Source of the DNA: Pseudomonas abieticivorans
Lineage (GTDB): Bacteria; Pseudomonadota; Gammaproteobacteria; Pseudomonadales; Pseudomonadaceae
Assembly (NCBI RefSeq): GCF_023509015.1
Contig: NZ_CP094975.1
Span: 1,061,501-1,125,500 of the forward strand
DNA length: 64,000 nt
Reading direction: 5' to 3'
Shown in pieces: positions 1-9,768 of this stretch. Made by a program: the position numbers and the translations under genes. Position 1 is the first letter of the stretch, and every line of letters begins with the position of its first letter. The notes under the pieces are model-generated. The model searched no databases and was not told the DNA's origin. It saw nothing but the letters and a program-made list of their open reading frames with translations.

Positions 1-2316
1 CACGCCTTGGCCGCCACGCTTGTACTCGGGGAACTCGCTGATGGCGGTGCGCTTGCCATAACCACGGGCGGAAGCCGTGAGGATCTGGCTGCCTTCTTCC
101 GGGATCAGCATGGAAATCAGCTTTTGCCCTTCTGGCAGGCGCATGCCGCGCACACCGCGGGCGGTACGGCCCATGGCACGCACGTCGGATTCCTTGAAGC
201 GCGTGACCTTGCCACCGTCGGAGAACAGCATCACTTCGCGCTCGCCATCGGTGATGGCGGCCGAGATCAGCACGTCGCCTTCGTCCAGCTCAAGGGCGAT
301 CAGGCCCACGCTGCGTTGACGGCTGAAGGATTCCAGCGGGGTCTTCTTCACGGTGCCGTTGGCGGTAGCCATGAAGATGAAGTGGCCTTCGGTGTATTCC
401 TCGACCGGCAGCATGGTGGTGATGTACTCGCCATCGTCCAGCGGCAGCAGGTTGACCAGCGGGCGACCACGGGCGGCACGCGAGGCTTCCGGGATCTCGT
501 AGGTCTTGAGCCAGTACACCTTGCCTTTGCTGGAGAACAGCAGCAGCGTGGTGTGGCTGTTAGCAACCAGCAAGTGGGCGATGTAGTCCTCGTCCTTCAC
601 GCCGGTCGCCGACTTGCCCTTGCCGCCACGGCGCTGGGCCTGGTAGGCAGCCAACGGCTGGGTCTTGGCGTAGCCGCCGTGGGAGATGGTCACCACGCGC
701 TCTTCTTCCGGGATCATGTCACCCAGGGTCAGGTCCAGGCGCGCATCGAGGATCTCGGTGCGGCGCACGTCGCCGTATTCGGCGCGGATCAGTTCCAGCT
801 CTTCGCGGATCACTTCCATCAGGCGCTCGGCGCTGCTGAGGATGCGGATCAGTTCGCCGATCTGGTTGAGGATCTCCTGGTACTCGGCCAGTAGCTTCTC
901 GTGCTCAAGGCCGGTCAGGCGGTGCAGGCGCAGCTCAAGGATGGCCTGGGCCTGTTCCGGCGACAGGAAGTACTTGCCGTCACGCAGGCCGTATTGTGGG
1001 TCCAGGGTTTCCGGACGGCACGAGTCGGCACCGGCGCGCTCGACCATCGCCACCACGGCGCTGGATTCCCACGGCATGTTGATCAGTGCTTCGCGGGCTT
1101 CGGACGGGGTTGGCGAAGCCTTGATCAGGGCGATGACCGGGTCGATGTTGGACAGGGCGACCGCCTGGCCTTCAAGGATGTGGCCGCGCTCGCGGGCCTT
1201 GCGCAGTTCGAACACGGTACGGCGGGTAACCACTTCGCGACGGTGGCGAACGAAGGCTTCCAGCAGGTCCTTGAGGTTAAGGATGCGTGGGCGGCCGTCG
1301 ATCAGGGCCACGACGTTGATGCCGAACACGGCCTGCATCTGGGTCTGGGCGTAGAGGTTGTTGAGGATCACCTCTGGCACTTCGCCACGGCGCAGCTCGA
1401 TCACGATGCGCATGCCGTCCTTGTCGGACTCGTCGCGCAGCTCGGTGATGCCTTCCAGCTTCTTCTCTTTGACCAGCTCCGCGATCTTCTCGATCAAGCG
1501 GGCTTTGTTCAGTTGGTACGGAAGCTCGGTGACCACGATCTGCTGGCGGCCGCCGACCTTGTCGATGTCTTCGACCGTGGAGCGGGCGCGCATGTAGATG
1601 CGACCGCGACCGGTGCGGTAGGCCTCGACGATACCGGCGCGGCCGTTGATGATCGCGGCAGTCGGGAAGTCGGGGCCGGGGATGAACTGCATCAGCTCAT
1701 CGATGGTGATGTCGGCGTTGTCGATCAGCGCCAGGCAACCGTCGATGACTTCACCCAGGTTGTGCGGCGGAATGTTGGTGGCCATGCCCACGGCGATGCC
1801 GCTGGAGCCGTTGACCAGCAAGTTGGGGATACGGGTGGGCATGACCGCCGGGATCAGCTCGGTGCCGTCGTAGTTGGGCACCCAGTCGACCGTTTCTTTA
1901 TGCAGGTCGGCCAGCAGTTCGTGGGCCAGCTTGGTCATGCGCACTTCGGTGTATCGCATGGCCGCGGCGTTGTCGCCGTCCACCGAACCGAAGTTGCCCT
2001 GGCCGTCGACCAGCAGGTAGCGCAGCGAGAAAGGCTGGGCCATACGTACGATGGTGTCGTACACCGCGGTATCACCGTGCGGGTGATACTTACCGATCAC
2101 GTCACCGACCACACGAGCGGATTTCTTGTACGGTTTGTTCCAGTCGTTACCCAGTTCGCTCATTGCGAACAGAACACGGCGATGCACGGGCTTCAAGCCA
2201 TCACGCGCATCCGGCAGTGCCCGCCCGACGATCACGCTCATCGCGTAGTCAAGGTAGGACTGTTTCAGCTCGTCTTCGATATTGACCGGGAGGATTTCTT
2301 TGGCCAGTTCGCCCAT
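1..2316 (-). CDS. gyrA: DNA gyrase subunit A (3' end cut by window edge)
   Basis: GyrA, the DNA-cleaving subunit of the type II topoisomerase that introduces negative supercoils. About 772 N-terminal codons are in the window; the C-terminal end lies beyond position 1. The protein starts [16 protein letters not shown]. The active-site tyrosine is Tyr122 (AAAMRYTE). The quinolone-resistance region reads [10 protein letters not shown] with Thr83 and Asp87, the usual susceptible Pseudomonas state. The GyrA box QRRGGKG falls near residue 560 and opens the C-terminal DNA-wrapping domain. The ATG at 2314-2316 gives the family's conserved N-terminus. Large plus-strand open frames opposite this gene are GC-driven shadows. 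Confidence 0.98.
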   Translation of the reverse strand, partial: MGELAKEILPVNIEDELKQSYLDYAMSVIVGRALPDARDGLKPVHRRVLFAMSELGNDWNKPYKKSARVVGDVIGKYHPHGDTAVYDTIVRMAQPFSLRYLLVDGQGNFGSVDGDNAAAMRYTEVRMTKLAHELLADLHKETVDWVPNYDGTELIPAVMPTRIPNLLVNGSSGIAVGMATNIPPHNLGEVIDGCLALIDNADITIDELMQFIPGPDFPTAAIINGRAGIVEAYRTGRGRIYMRARSTVEDIDKVGGRQQIVVTELPYQLNKARLIEKIAELVKEKKLEGITELRDESDKDGMRIVIELRRGEVPEVILNNLYAQTQMQAVFGINVVALIDGRPRILNLKDLLEAFVRHRREVVTRRTVFELRKARERGHILEGQAVALSNIDPVIALIKASPTPSEAREALINMPWESSAVVAMVERAGADSCRPETLDPQYGLRDGKYFLSPEQAQAILELRLHRLTGLEHEKLLAEYQEILNQIGELIRILSSAERLMEVIREELELIRAEYGDVRRTEILDARLDLTLGDMIPEEERVVTISHGGYAKTQPLAAYQAQRRGGKGKSATGVKDEDYIAHLLVANSHTTLLLFSSKGKVYWLKTYEIPEASRAARGRPLVNLLPLDDGEYITTMLPVEEYTEGHFIFMATANGTVKKTPLESFSRQRSVGLIALELDEGDVLISAAITDGEREVMLFSDGGKVTRFKESDVRAMGRTARGVRGMRLPEGQKLISMLIPEEGSQILTASARGYGKRTAISEFPEYKRGGQGV

Positions 2317-2681
2317 GAGAAGCCTGATTCCTTTTTCTGGTGAAACCCCGTCACATCCATATGGGACGAACGAAGCTCGGCGCCGCAGGCGGTTTGCCAT
2401 GCAGCGACATACGACAAATCAACGAGTTAAACCACGGATCTGCGCAATTGAGGCCGCCCCAACGAGCGACCCTGGAAACCGCCGGATATTACCACAATCG
2501 CCGTCAGGGACCTATCCCCTGAAAGCCTGGCAAAACCATTAATCGACGGATGATCGCGCTTGTGGGGGCTTTGAGGGGGTTTTGGCGAAAAATCGGCAAT
2601 TACACACACTGAAACCCATCGTCACGCTGCAGGCGGCCCGAGAGGTATAAATTCCAACCTCCACTCACTGGAGACAATGGA
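2317..2681. other. Intergenic region between divergent gyrA and the RAYT gene
   Basis: 365 bp without a convincing gene. It must hold the gyrA promoter and leader (minus strand), but I found no clear -35/-10 pair. On the plus strand a TATAAA at 2646-2651 is a possible -10 for the transposase gene, with no good -35. The small open frames here have no recognisable sequence. Confidence 0.5.
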
Positions 2682-3137
2682 ATGCCTCTATACACTGCGA
2701 AAAATCTGCGCCAAGGGCGCTTTTCCGAGCATGGCCGCATTCACCTGGTGACCACGGTAATTCAGCACCGAGAAGCGATTTTCAGGGACTGGCAAACCGC
2801 CAGAGGGCTAATCGAGGCGCTAAAGCTCGAACACGACGACGGCATCGCCGAATCGAATGCCTGGGTGATCATGCCAGACCACCTGCATTGGCTGGTGCAG
2901 TTGCGGGCAGGCACCCTGGGCGATTTGCTGCGACGGATCAAGGCGCACTCCAGCCACAGCATCAACCGCCACCTGGGCCGCAGCGGACCATTGTGGCAAA
3001 AGGGATACCATGATCGGGCCTTGCGAAAGGAAGACGACATTAAAGTTGCCGCGAGATACATCATCGCCAACCCATTGCGTGCCGGGCTGGTAAAACACAT
3101 CGGGGATTACCCCTTATGGGACGCCAAATGGCTGTAG
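2682..3137 (+). CDS. REP-associated tyrosine transposase (RAYT, IS200-like Y1 family)
   Basis: A 151-aa single-domain Y1 transposase of the TnpA-REP (RAYT) group, thought to mobilise or maintain REP sequences by single-strand cleavage. The HUH metal motif is in MPDHLHWLV (His-Leu-His). The C-terminal part has the typical RAYT pattern WQKGYHDRALRKEDD followed by ARYIIANPLRAGL, which carries the candidate catalytic tyrosines. A GGAG-type ribosome site (GGAGACAATGGA) precedes the ATG. The gene is followed immediately by a tandem REPIN array, the classic RAYT-REP arrangement. Its TAG stop (3135-3137) lies inside the first REP arm. It is intact and of normal family length; present activity cannot be judged from sequence. 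Confidence 0.93.
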   Translation: MPLYTAKNLRQGRFSEHGRIHLVTTVIQHREAIFRDWQTARGLIEALKLEHDDGIAESNAWVIMPDHLHWLVQLRAGTLGDLLRRIKAHSSHSINRHLGRSGPLWQKGYHDRALRKEDDIKVAARYIIANPLRAGLVKHIGDYPLWDAKWL

Positions 3138-4203
3138 CAGCGGATTTATCCGCGAAGCAAGCACTGAGGTATGCCTGAGCCTGCGCGGTGGGTTTTTCGC
3201 GGATGAATCCGCTCCTACAGGAGGGGTGCAGGTGACAATATAGGGATAAGTAGGAGCGGATTTATCCGCGAAGCAAGCACCGAGGTATGCCTGAGCTTGC
3301 GCGGTGGGTTTTTCGCGGATGAATCCGCTCCTACAGGAGGGGTGCAGGTGACAATATAGGGATAAGTAGGAGCGGATTTATCCGCGAAGCAAGCACCGAG
3401 GTATGCCTGACCCTGCGCGGTGGTTTTTCGCGGATGAATCCGCTCCTACAGGAGGGTGCAGGTGACAATATAGGGATAAGTAGGAGCGGATTTATCCGCG
3501 AAGCAAACACCGAGGTATGCCTGACCCTGCGCGGTGGTTTTTCGCGGATGAATGCGCTCCTACAGGAGGGTGCAGGTGACAATATAGGGATAAGTAGGAG
3601 CGGATTTATCCGCGAAGCAAGCACTGAGGTATGCCTGACCCTGCGCGGTGGGTTTTTCGCGGATGAATCCGCTCCTACAGGAGGGTGCAGGTGACAATAT
3701 ACGGATAAGTAGGAGCGGATTTATCCGCGAAGCAAGCACTGAGGTATGCCTGACCCTGCGCGGTGGGTTTTTCGCAGATGAATCCGCTCCTACAGGAGGG
3801 TGCAGGTGACAATATACGGATAAGTAGGAGCGGATTTATCCGCGAAGCAAGCACTGAGGTATGCCTGACCCTGCGCGGTGGGTTTTTCGCGGATGAATCC
3901 GCTCCTACAGGAGGGTGCAGGTGACAATATACGGATAAGTAGGAGCGGATTTATCCGCGAAGCAAGCACTGAGGTATGCCTGAGCCTGCGCGGTGGGTTT
4001 TTCGCAGATGAATCCGCTCCTACAGGAGGGTGCAGGTGACAATATACGGATAAGTAGGAGCGGATTTATCCGCGAAGCAAGCACTGAGGTATGCCTGACC
4101 CTGCGCGGTGGGTTTTTCGCGGATGAATCCGCTCCTACAGGAGGGTGCAGGTGACAATATAGGCATATGTAGGAGCGGATTTATCCGCGAAGCAAGCACC
4201 GAG
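3134..4203. repeat. Tandem REPIN array, nine full ~115-bp units plus one truncated unit
   Basis: Units start with a left REP arm (GTAGGAGCGGATTTATCCGC, then GAA) at 3134, 3250, 3366, 3480, 3594, 3709, 3824, 3939 and 4054; a tenth begins at 4169 and stops after 35 bp. Each unit ends with the inverted arm TTCGCGGATGAATCCGCTCC(TAC), followed by a ~30-bp spacer such as AGGAGGGTGCAGGTGACAAT. Units are 114-116 bp long. The two arms can pair into a long hairpin, which defines a REPIN. The arms are not identical: left GGATTTATCC, right (read inverted) GGATTCATCC. The first unit has one change (GTAGCAG). Short open frames crossing the array are by-products of the periodicity. Confidence 0.95.
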
Positions 4204-4215
4204 TCCTGCACTACT

Positions 4216-4845
4216 TCAAAGCGGGCGGTCAAGAAACAACAAGCGTGCTGCTAGCGCTGCCATCACTGCAGCAAAACCATAAGTTCCCAGACGCGTGGAG
4301 ATCCCGCCGCTGCCCAGTTTCCCTCTTAGCTGGCCGGCACACATCCCAAGTACGGTATGGAAGATGAGCGCGATCACCGCGAGCAGCGTTCCAAGGAACA
4401 TTAATTGGAGGCTAACATCGCCATTTGTTGCGCTGACGAATTGAGGCAGGAATACCATAAAGAATAAAAGAGCCTTAGGATTCAATAGGCTGTTGAGGGT
4501 GGCTTGAGCGAAGATCTTCCACAGGGAAGCCAACTGAGGTTGAGTGTTTTGAGGCACCGCTGGCGTTTTTAAAGCTTGCCAGGCGATCCATATGAGATAA
4601 AACGCCCCGGCTAAGCGCAGTAGTTCAAATGCTGGTGCCCAGCTCATTACCATTGCGCCAATACCTGCGCTGACCAAAGCGGTCATTAGCACGTCAGAAA
4701 AGGAAATCCCAAGAGCGGCAGCGAAGCCCGCACGTCGACCATGGGCCAACGCATGGCTCGTCACAAAAGCCATGTTCGGGCCCGGGACGATCAACAGGAG
4801 TATGGCGGCGCCAACGAACAGATAGAGATTGGCTGCATCAGGCAT
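4216..4845 (-). CDS. LysE/RhtB family amino-acid exporter
   Basis: A 209-aa inner-membrane protein of the LysE/RhtB family, which exports amino acids or their derivatives; the substrate cannot be read from the sequence. The N-terminus has the family signature LLLIVPGPNMAFV in the first membrane segment and GFAAALGISFSDVL after it; NSLLNPKALLFFMVFLPQF is the typical central segment. About six hydrophobic segments are visible. I chose the ATG at 4843-4845 (MPDAANLYLF) because a GGAG lies 8 nt upstream; GTG 4854 and ATG 4851 are possible but too close to it. The gene is less GC-rich than its neighbours and lies between the two halves of a broken REPIN, suggesting later arrival. Confidence 0.85.
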   Translation of the reverse strand: MPDAANLYLFVGAAILLLIVPGPNMAFVTSHALAHGRRAGFAAALGISFSDVLMTALVSAGIGAMVMSWAPAFELLRLAGAFYLIWIAWQALKTPAVPQNTQPQLASLWKIFAQATLNSLLNPKALLFFMVFLPQFVSATNGDVSLQLMFLGTLLAVIALIFHTVLGMCAGQLRGKLGSGGISTRLGTYGFAAVMAALAARLLFLDRPL

Positions 4846-4949
4846 GGGCATCACTCCGTAGGATTGAGCGACGACGGTAAGTGAACTATTGATATTGGGG
4901 TAGCTACAGTCAGAGCCAATCTAATAACAACAGTCGACTTCCAGGGAGC

Positions 4950-5002
4950 GAGCTACGCCTGAGCCTGCGCGGTGGGTTTTTCGCGGGTGAATCCGCTCCT
5001 AC
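4950..5002. repeat. Right half of a broken REPIN
   Basis: The sequence from GAGCTACGCCTGAGCCTGCG through TTTTTCGCGGGTGAATCCGC to CTCCTAC matches the second half of the units at 3134-4203, starting just where the truncated tenth unit (ending GAG at 4203) stops. It abuts the 3' end of mtnA, only 2 bp from its stop codon. It has drifted a little (GGGTGAATCC instead of GGATGAATCC). Confidence 0.85.
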
Positions 5003-5004
5003 AG

Positions 5005-6081
5005 TTAGTGCAACCGCTTGCGGCACATCAACAATGCCATTTTGGCGGTATCGGGGCGCTCCACGATGCCTTTTTCGGTCACGATCGCATCGATCAGGTC
5101 GGCAGGGGTCACGTCGAACACTGGGTTGAAGGCCTCAACATCCGCCCCTACCCGCTTGCCGCCGATTTCCAGCAATTCACTGCCGTCGCGCTCTTCGATC
5201 GGGATCTCTTCGCCGCTGGCCAGGCTCATGTCGATGGTGGAGCTGGGCGCCACGACCATGAAGCGCACGCCATGGTGCATGGCGGTGACGGCCAATTGAT
5301 AAGTGCCGATTTTGTTGGCCACATCGCCGTTGGCGGTGATGCGGTCGGCGCCGACGATGACCCAGGTGATGCCCTTGGTCTTCATCAGGTGCGCGGCGGC
5401 CGAGTCTGCGTTGACGGTGACTGGAATGCCTTCGTTGGCCAACTCCCAGGCCGTCAGGCGCGAGCCCTGCAGCCAAGGGCGGGTTTCGTCGGCGTAAACA
5501 CGCTCGACCATGCCTTCGAGCCAGGCGCCACGAATCACCCCCAGCGCCGTGCCGAAGCCGCCGGTGGCCAAGGCACCGGTGTTGCAGTGGGTCAGCAGGG
5601 CCTGCACGTTGCCCTGGTGCTTGCGAATCAGGTCCACGCCCAATTGCGCCATGGTCAGGTTGGCTTCGCGATCGCTTTCATGGATGGCGATGGCTTCTGC
5701 CTCCAAGGCTGCCAACGCGTCATCGGCTGGCTTGAGGCGGTCCAGGCGTTCGCGCAGGCGGTTCAAGGCCCAGAACAGGTTGACGGCCGTGGGGCGCGAG
5801 CCGGCCAGTACGCTGAAGTCGGCCTCCAGCGCCGCCTTCCAGTCACCGCCGGCTGCGAAACGTTTGCGCGCGGCCAACACCAAACCATAGGCCGCGCTGA
5901 TACCGATGGCCGGCGCACCGCGCACCACCATCTGTTTGATCGCTTGTGCCACGCCAGCGGCATCGGTATAGGCCAGCCAGGTTTCTTCAAAAGGCAGAGC
6001 GCGCTGATCGAGCAGGTACAGGGCGCCATCACGCCAATCAATGGCTTTTACTTTTTCCGCCGCCAGCAGTCGATCGCGCAT
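5005..6081 (-). CDS. mtnA: S-methyl-5-thioribose-1-phosphate isomerase
   Basis: MtnA (358 aa) converts 5-methylthioribose-1-phosphate to 5-methylthioribulose-1-phosphate in the methionine salvage pathway. It belongs to the eIF2B-alpha-like fold; recognisable segments are [33 protein letters not shown] (family cysteine), [40 protein letters not shown] (family aspartate) and APSSTIDMS. The ATG at 6079-6081 ([10 protein letters not shown]) gives the usual Pseudomonas length; the open frame extends upstream but without family sequence. It is divergent from the MTA deaminase gene, which acts earlier in the same salvage route. Confidence 0.95.
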   Translation of the reverse strand: MRDRLLAAEKVKAIDWRDGALYLLDQRALPFEETWLAYTDAAGVAQAIKQMVVRGAPAIGISAAYGLVLAARKRFAAGGDWKAALEADFSVLAGSRPTAVNLFWALNRLRERLDRLKPADDALAALEAEAIAIHESDREANLTMAQLGVDLIRKHQGNVQALLTHCNTGALATGGFGTALGVIRGAWLEGMVERVYADETRPWLQGSRLTAWELANEGIPVTVNADSAAAHLMKTKGITWVIVGADRITANGDVANKIGTYQLAVTAMHHGVRFMVVAPSSTIDMSLASGEEIPIEERDGSELLEIGGKRVGADVEAFNPVFDVTPADLIDAIVTEKGIVERPDTAKMALLMCRKRLH

Positions 6082-6114
6082 GCCCTTCCCCAAACTCTGT
6101 ATCAAAAGCGGTCG

Positions 6115-6120
6115 ATTATA
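6115..6120 (-). promoter_or_regulatory. Candidate -10 element for mtnA
   Basis: On the minus strand the mtnA/mtaD intergenic region contains a perfect TATAAT, about 34-39 nt before the mtnA start. No good -35 lies at the usual spacing, so only the -10 is supported. On the plus strand TATACT near 6147 could serve the divergent gene. Confidence 0.4.
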
Positions 6121-6187
6121 GCGAGCCCCCGGCCAAGACGCTCGGGTATACTTCGCCATCACCGTTCAAAAGCACCGGATACCAGCC

Positions 6188-7519
6188 ATGCCCAACCGCG
6201 CCGCGCCTCTCGACCTTTTGCTCCTGCCGACCTGGCTGGTGCCTGTCGAACCGGCCGGGGTGATACTCAAGGAGCACGCGCTGGGCATCCGTGACGGCAT
6301 CATCGCCTATATCGGCCCACGCGAGGCTGCCTTGCGCCTTGAGTGCACCGAGGTGCGCGAATTGCCAGGCGTCTTGCTCAGCCCCGGCCTAATCAACGCC
6401 CACGGCCATGCCGCGATGACCCTGTTCCGCGGCCTGGCCGACGATCTGCCGCTGATGACCTGGCTGGAAAACCATATCTGGCCGGCCGAAGCGCGCTGGG
6501 TGACCGAGGCGTTCGTGCGCGACGGCACGGACCTGGCCATTGCCGAACAGCTCAAGGGCGGCATCACCTGTTTCTCGGACATGTACTTCTACCCCGACGC
6601 GGCCGCCGAGCGCGTGCACGAAAGCGGCATGCGCGCACAAATCACCGTGCCGGTACTGGACTTCCCGATCCCTGGCGCCCGCGACGCCGACGAAGCGCTG
6701 CACAAGGGCGTTGAGCTGTACAACGACTTGCGCCACCACCCGCGCATTGCCATCGCCTTCGGCCCGCACGCCCCTTATACCGTGGGCGACGAGAACCTGG
6801 AAAAAATCCGCGTGTTGGCCGACGAACTGGATGCGGCCATCCACATGCACGTGCACGAAACCGCCTTCGAGGTGCAACAAGCCGTCGAACAGACCGCCGA
6901 GCGGCCGCTGCAACGCCTGGCGCGCTTGGGCTTGCTGGGCCCGCGGTTCCAGGCCGTGCACATGACCCAGATCAGCGACGACGACCTGGCGTTGCTGGTG
7001 GAAACCAACACCAGCGTGGTGCACTGCCCCGAGTCCAACCTGAAGCTGGCCAGTGGTTTTTGCCCAGTCGAGCGCCTGTGGCAGGCCGGGGTCAACGTCG
7101 CCGTGGGTACCGATGGCGCCGCCAGCAACAACGACCTGGACTTGCTGGGCGAAACCCGCACCGCAGCCTTGCTGGCCAAGGCCGTGGCCGGTTCCGCCAC
7201 CGCCCTGGATGCCCATCGCGCCCTGCGCATGGCCACCTTGAACGGCGCCCGGGCGCTGGGCCTGGAAGCCTGTGTCGGCTCACTGGAACTGGGCAAGGCG
7301 GCCGACATCACCGCCTTCGACCTGTCCGGCCTTGCCCAGCAACCGATCTACGACCCGGTGTCGCAATTGATCTACGCCACCGGCCGCGACTGCGTGCAGC
7401 ACGTGTGGGTGGCCGGCAAGCAGTTGCTCGACAACCGCACCCTGACCCGCATGAACGAAGCCGACCTGATCGCCCGAGCCCAAGCCTGGGGCCAGCGCAT
7501 TGGCGGCACGAACGAATAA
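6188..7519 (+). CDS. mtaD: 5'-methylthioadenosine / S-adenosylhomocysteine deaminase (TRZ/ATZ amidohydrolase)
   Basis: A 443-aa metal-dependent amidohydrolase of the TRZ/ATZ family. Pseudomonas members at this locus deaminate 5'-methylthioadenosine to methylthioinosine, feeding methionine/purine salvage. Metal ligands are visible as [11 protein letters not shown] (HxH), [11 protein letters not shown] and the aspartate in [28 protein letters not shown] is also typical. It starts at the ATG at 6188 with only a weak ribosome site. It is divergent from mtnA, 106 bp away, and followed by ubiG after 72 bp. I am sure of the family; the precise substrate rests on the mtnA context and family knowledge. 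Confidence 0.88.
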   Translation: MPNRAAPLDLLLLPTWLVPVEPAGVILKEHALGIRDGIIAYIGPREAALRLECTEVRELPGVLLSPGLINAHGHAAMTLFRGLADDLPLMTWLENHIWPAEARWVTEAFVRDGTDLAIAEQLKGGITCFSDMYFYPDAAAERVHESGMRAQITVPVLDFPIPGARDADEALHKGVELYNDLRHHPRIAIAFGPHAPYTVGDENLEKIRVLADELDAAIHMHVHETAFEVQQAVEQTAERPLQRLARLGLLGPRFQAVHMTQISDDDLALLVETNTSVVHCPESNLKLASGFCPVERLWQAGVNVAVGTDGAASNNDLDLLGETRTAALLAKAVAGSATALDAHRALRMATLNGARALGLEACVGSLELGKAADITAFDLSGLAQQPIYDPVSQLIYATGRDCVQHVWVAGKQLLDNRTLTRMNEADLIARAQAWGQRIGGTNE

Positions 7520-7591
7520 TCCATCCGGCTGGGGGTCCAATGCCCATCCAGCCGGCCAGAACCCCGATTTGCAAAGCTTAGAGGACACCCC

Positions 7592-8290
7592 ATGAGCAAC
7601 GTCGACCACGCTGAAATCGCTAAATTCGAAGCCCTGGCCCACCGCTGGTGGGACCGCGAGAGCGAGTTCAAACCCCTGCACGACATCAACCCGTTGCGCG
7701 TCAACTGGATCGATGAGCGCGCCAAGCTCGCCGGCAAAAAGGTGCTGGACGTGGGCTGCGGCGGCGGCATCCTCAGTGAAGCAATGGCCCAGCGCGGCGC
7801 CACGGTGACCGGGATCGACATGGGCGAGGCGCCGCTGGCCGTCGCCCAACTGCACCAACTGGAATCTGGCGTGCAGGTCGAGTACCGGCAGATCACCGCC
7901 GAGGCCCTGGCCGAAGAAATGCCCGAGCAGTTCGACGTGATCACCTGCCTGGAAATGCTCGAGCACGTGCCCGACCCTTCCTCGGTCATTCGTGCTTGCT
8001 ACCGCATGGTCAAGCCAGGCGGCCAGGTGTTCTTCTCCACCATCAACCGCAACCCCAAGTCGTACCTGTTCGCGATCATCGGTGCCGAGTACATCCTCAA
8101 GCTGATGCCGCGCGGTACCCACGACTTCAAGAAATTCATCCGTCCCTCCGAATTGGGCGCCTGGAGCCGTTCGGCCGGCCTGCAGGTCAAGGACATCATC
8201 GGGCTGACCTACAACCCGCTGACCAAGCACTATAAATTGGGCAGCGATGTAGACGTCAACTACATGATCCAGACCCTTCGCGAGGAATAA
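7592..8290 (+). CDS. ubiG: Ubiquinone biosynthesis O-methyltransferase UbiG
   Basis: UbiG (232 aa) is a SAM-dependent methyltransferase that performs both O-methylations of ubiquinone synthesis, at the cytoplasmic face of the inner membrane. SAM-binding motif I is [16 protein letters not shown]; family segments are [10 protein letters not shown] near the N-terminus, [28 protein letters not shown] and the C-terminal [16 protein letters not shown] ribosome site lies 9 nt before the ATG. mupP starts 2 bp after its stop, so the two are surely cotranscribed. Confidence 0.97.
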   Translation: MSNVDHAEIAKFEALAHRWWDRESEFKPLHDINPLRVNWIDERAKLAGKKVLDVGCGGGILSEAMAQRGATVTGIDMGEAPLAVAQLHQLESGVQVEYRQITAEALAEEMPEQFDVITCLEMLEHVPDPSSVIRACYRMVKPGGQVFFSTINRNPKSYLFAIIGAEYILKLMPRGTHDFKKFIRPSELGAWSRSAGLQVKDIIGLTYNPLTKHYKLGSDVDVNYMIQTLREE

Positions 8291-8292
8291 GC

Positions 8293-8964
8293 ATGCGCTT
8301 GAGAGCAGTTCTTTTCGACATGGACGGCACCCTGCTCGACACGGCGCCGGACTTCGTCGCCATCTGCCAGGCCATGCTCGCCGAACGCGGGCTGCCGGCG
8401 ATCGATGAGCAACTGATTCGCGACGTCATCTCCGGGGGCGCCAAGGCGATGGTCTCGGCCACCTTTGCCATGCCTGCCCAAGCGCCTGGGTTCGAGGAAT
8501 TGCGCCTGGAGTTCCTGGACCGCTACCAGGACAACTGCGCGGTACACAGCAAGTTGTACGAGGGCATGGCCGAGTTGCTGGACGACATCGAGAAGGCCAA
8601 CCTGGTGTGGGGCGTGGTGACCAACAAGCCACTGCGCTTCGCCGAGCCGATCATGCAGCAACTGGGCCTGGCCGAGCGCTCGGCGCTGCTGATTTGCCCC
8701 GACCACGTGAAAAACAGCAAGCCCGACCCCGAACCGTTGATCCTGGCGTGCAAGATGCTCGACCTGGACCCGGCCAGCGTGCTGTTCGTGGGCGATGACC
8801 TGCGCGACATCGAGTCGGGCCGCGACGCGGGCACCCGCACGGCGGCGGTGCGCTACGGGTATATCCACCCAGAGGACAACCCCAACAACTGGGGCGCCGA
8901 CGTGGTGGTGGATCAGCCGCTGGATTTGCGCAAGGTGCTGGATTCGGCGCTGTGCGGGTGTTGA
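8293..8964 (+). CDS. mupP: N-acetylmuramic acid 6-phosphate phosphatase MupP (HAD family)
   Basis: A 223-aa HAD phosphatase. In Pseudomonas the enzyme between ubiG and the YciK-type gene is MupP, which dephosphorylates MurNAc-6-phosphate in the peptidoglycan recycling shunt (before AmgK and MurU) that bypasses fosfomycin-sensitive MurA. HAD motif I is [10 protein letters not shown] (Asp nucleophile and Asp+2), motif II VVTNKP, motif III the lysine in KNSKPDPEP, and motif [13 protein letters not shown]. It resembles phosphoglycolate phosphatase (Gph) and is often so annotated; the location favours MupP. It is tightly coupled to ubiG. Confidence 0.88.
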   Translation: MRLRAVLFDMDGTLLDTAPDFVAICQAMLAERGLPAIDEQLIRDVISGGAKAMVSATFAMPAQAPGFEELRLEFLDRYQDNCAVHSKLYEGMAELLDDIEKANLVWGVVTNKPLRFAEPIMQQLGLAERSALLICPDHVKNSKPDPEPLILACKMLDLDPASVLFVGDDLRDIESGRDAGTRTAAVRYGYIHPEDNPNNWGADVVVDQPLDLRKVLDSALCGC

Positions 8965-9026
8965 GCTGATAGTTTTGCAGCGCTTGGTTCGTGAATAAAT
9001 CCACCTCAATTCCACGAGGCCTGAAC

Positions 9027-9767
9027 ATGTTCGACTACACCGCTCGCCCCGACCTGCTCGCCGGCCGGGTCATCCTGGTCACTGGTGCCGGGCGTGGCAT
9101 CGGTGCCGCCGCGGCAAAAACCTTTGCCGCCCATGGCGCCACGGTATTGCTGCTGGGCAAGACCGAAGCCAACCTGACCGAAGTCTATGACCAGATCGAA
9201 GCGGCCGGGCACCCACAGCCGGCGGTGATTCCGTTCAACCTGGAAACCGCCCTGCCCCACCAGTACGATGAACTGGCGGCCATGCTGGAAAACGAGTTCG
9301 GGCGCATCGACGGCCTGCTGCACAACGCCTCGATCATTGGCCCGCGCACGCCGCTGGAGCAACTTTCCGGCGAGCACTTCATGCGCGTGATGCACATCAA
9401 CGTCAACGCGATGTTCATGCTCACCAGCACGCTGCTGCCGCTGCTCAAATTGTCCCAGGACGGGTCGGTGGTGTTCACCTCCAGCAGCGTCGGGCGCAAG
9501 GGCCGGGCCTACTGGGGTGCCTATGGGGTGTCGAAGTTCGCCACCGAAGGCCTGATGCAAACCTTGGCCGACGAACTGGACGGCGTGGCCCCGGTGCGCG
9601 CCAACAGCATCAACCCGGGCGCTACCCGCACCAGCATGCGTGCCCAGGCCTACCCGGCCGAGGCACCGGAAACCAACCCGCTGCCCGAAGCGATCATGCC
9701 GGTGTACCTGTACCTGATGGGGCCGGACAGCACCGGCATCAACGGCCAGGCGTTCAACGCCCAGTAA
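9027..9767 (+). CDS. YciK-family short-chain dehydrogenase/reductase
   Basis: A 246-aa SDR of the YciK family; the substrate is unknown. The cofactor-binding glycine motif is VTGAGRGIGAAAAKTF, followed by HNASIIGPRTPLEQL (NAG-like motif), the serine in FTSSSVGRKGRAYW and the catalytic tyrosine/lysine in YGVSKFATEG. The ATG at 9027 (MFDYTARPDLL) has a purine-rich CGAGG about 8 nt upstream; the ATG-like codon at 8991 is too far from any ribosome site. It follows mupP by 62 bp on the same strand and converges on undA with 1 bp between stops. Confidence 0.9.
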   Translation: MFDYTARPDLLAGRVILVTGAGRGIGAAAAKTFAAHGATVLLLGKTEANLTEVYDQIEAAGHPQPAVIPFNLETALPHQYDELAAMLENEFGRIDGLLHNASIIGPRTPLEQLSGEHFMRVMHINVNAMFMLTSTLLPLLKLSQDGSVVFTSSSVGRKGRAYWGAYGVSKFATEGLMQTLADELDGVAPVRANSINPGATRTSMRAQAYPAEAPETNPLPEAIMPVYLYLMGPDSTGINGQAFNAQ

Positions 9768-9768
9768 C

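Noticed and set aside
2046..2110. Quinolone-resistance change in gyrA
   Set aside because: Residues 83 (Thr) and 87 (Asp) are the usual susceptible Pseudomonas residues.
901..2343. 480-aa plus-strand open frame opposite gyrA
   Set aside because: It lies wholly antisense to a well-conserved gyrA, has His/Gly/Gln/Asp-rich composition typical of the reverse frame of GC-rich genes, and matches no family.
3134..4203. Array considered as a CRISPR
   Set aside because: The units contain inverted arms, the spacers are nearly identical to each other, and there are no cas genes; they are REPINs.
8293..8964. Phosphoglycolate phosphatase (Gph)
   Set aside because: The HAD motifs fit both, but the ubiG-mupP-yciK neighbourhood is that of Pseudomonas MupP.
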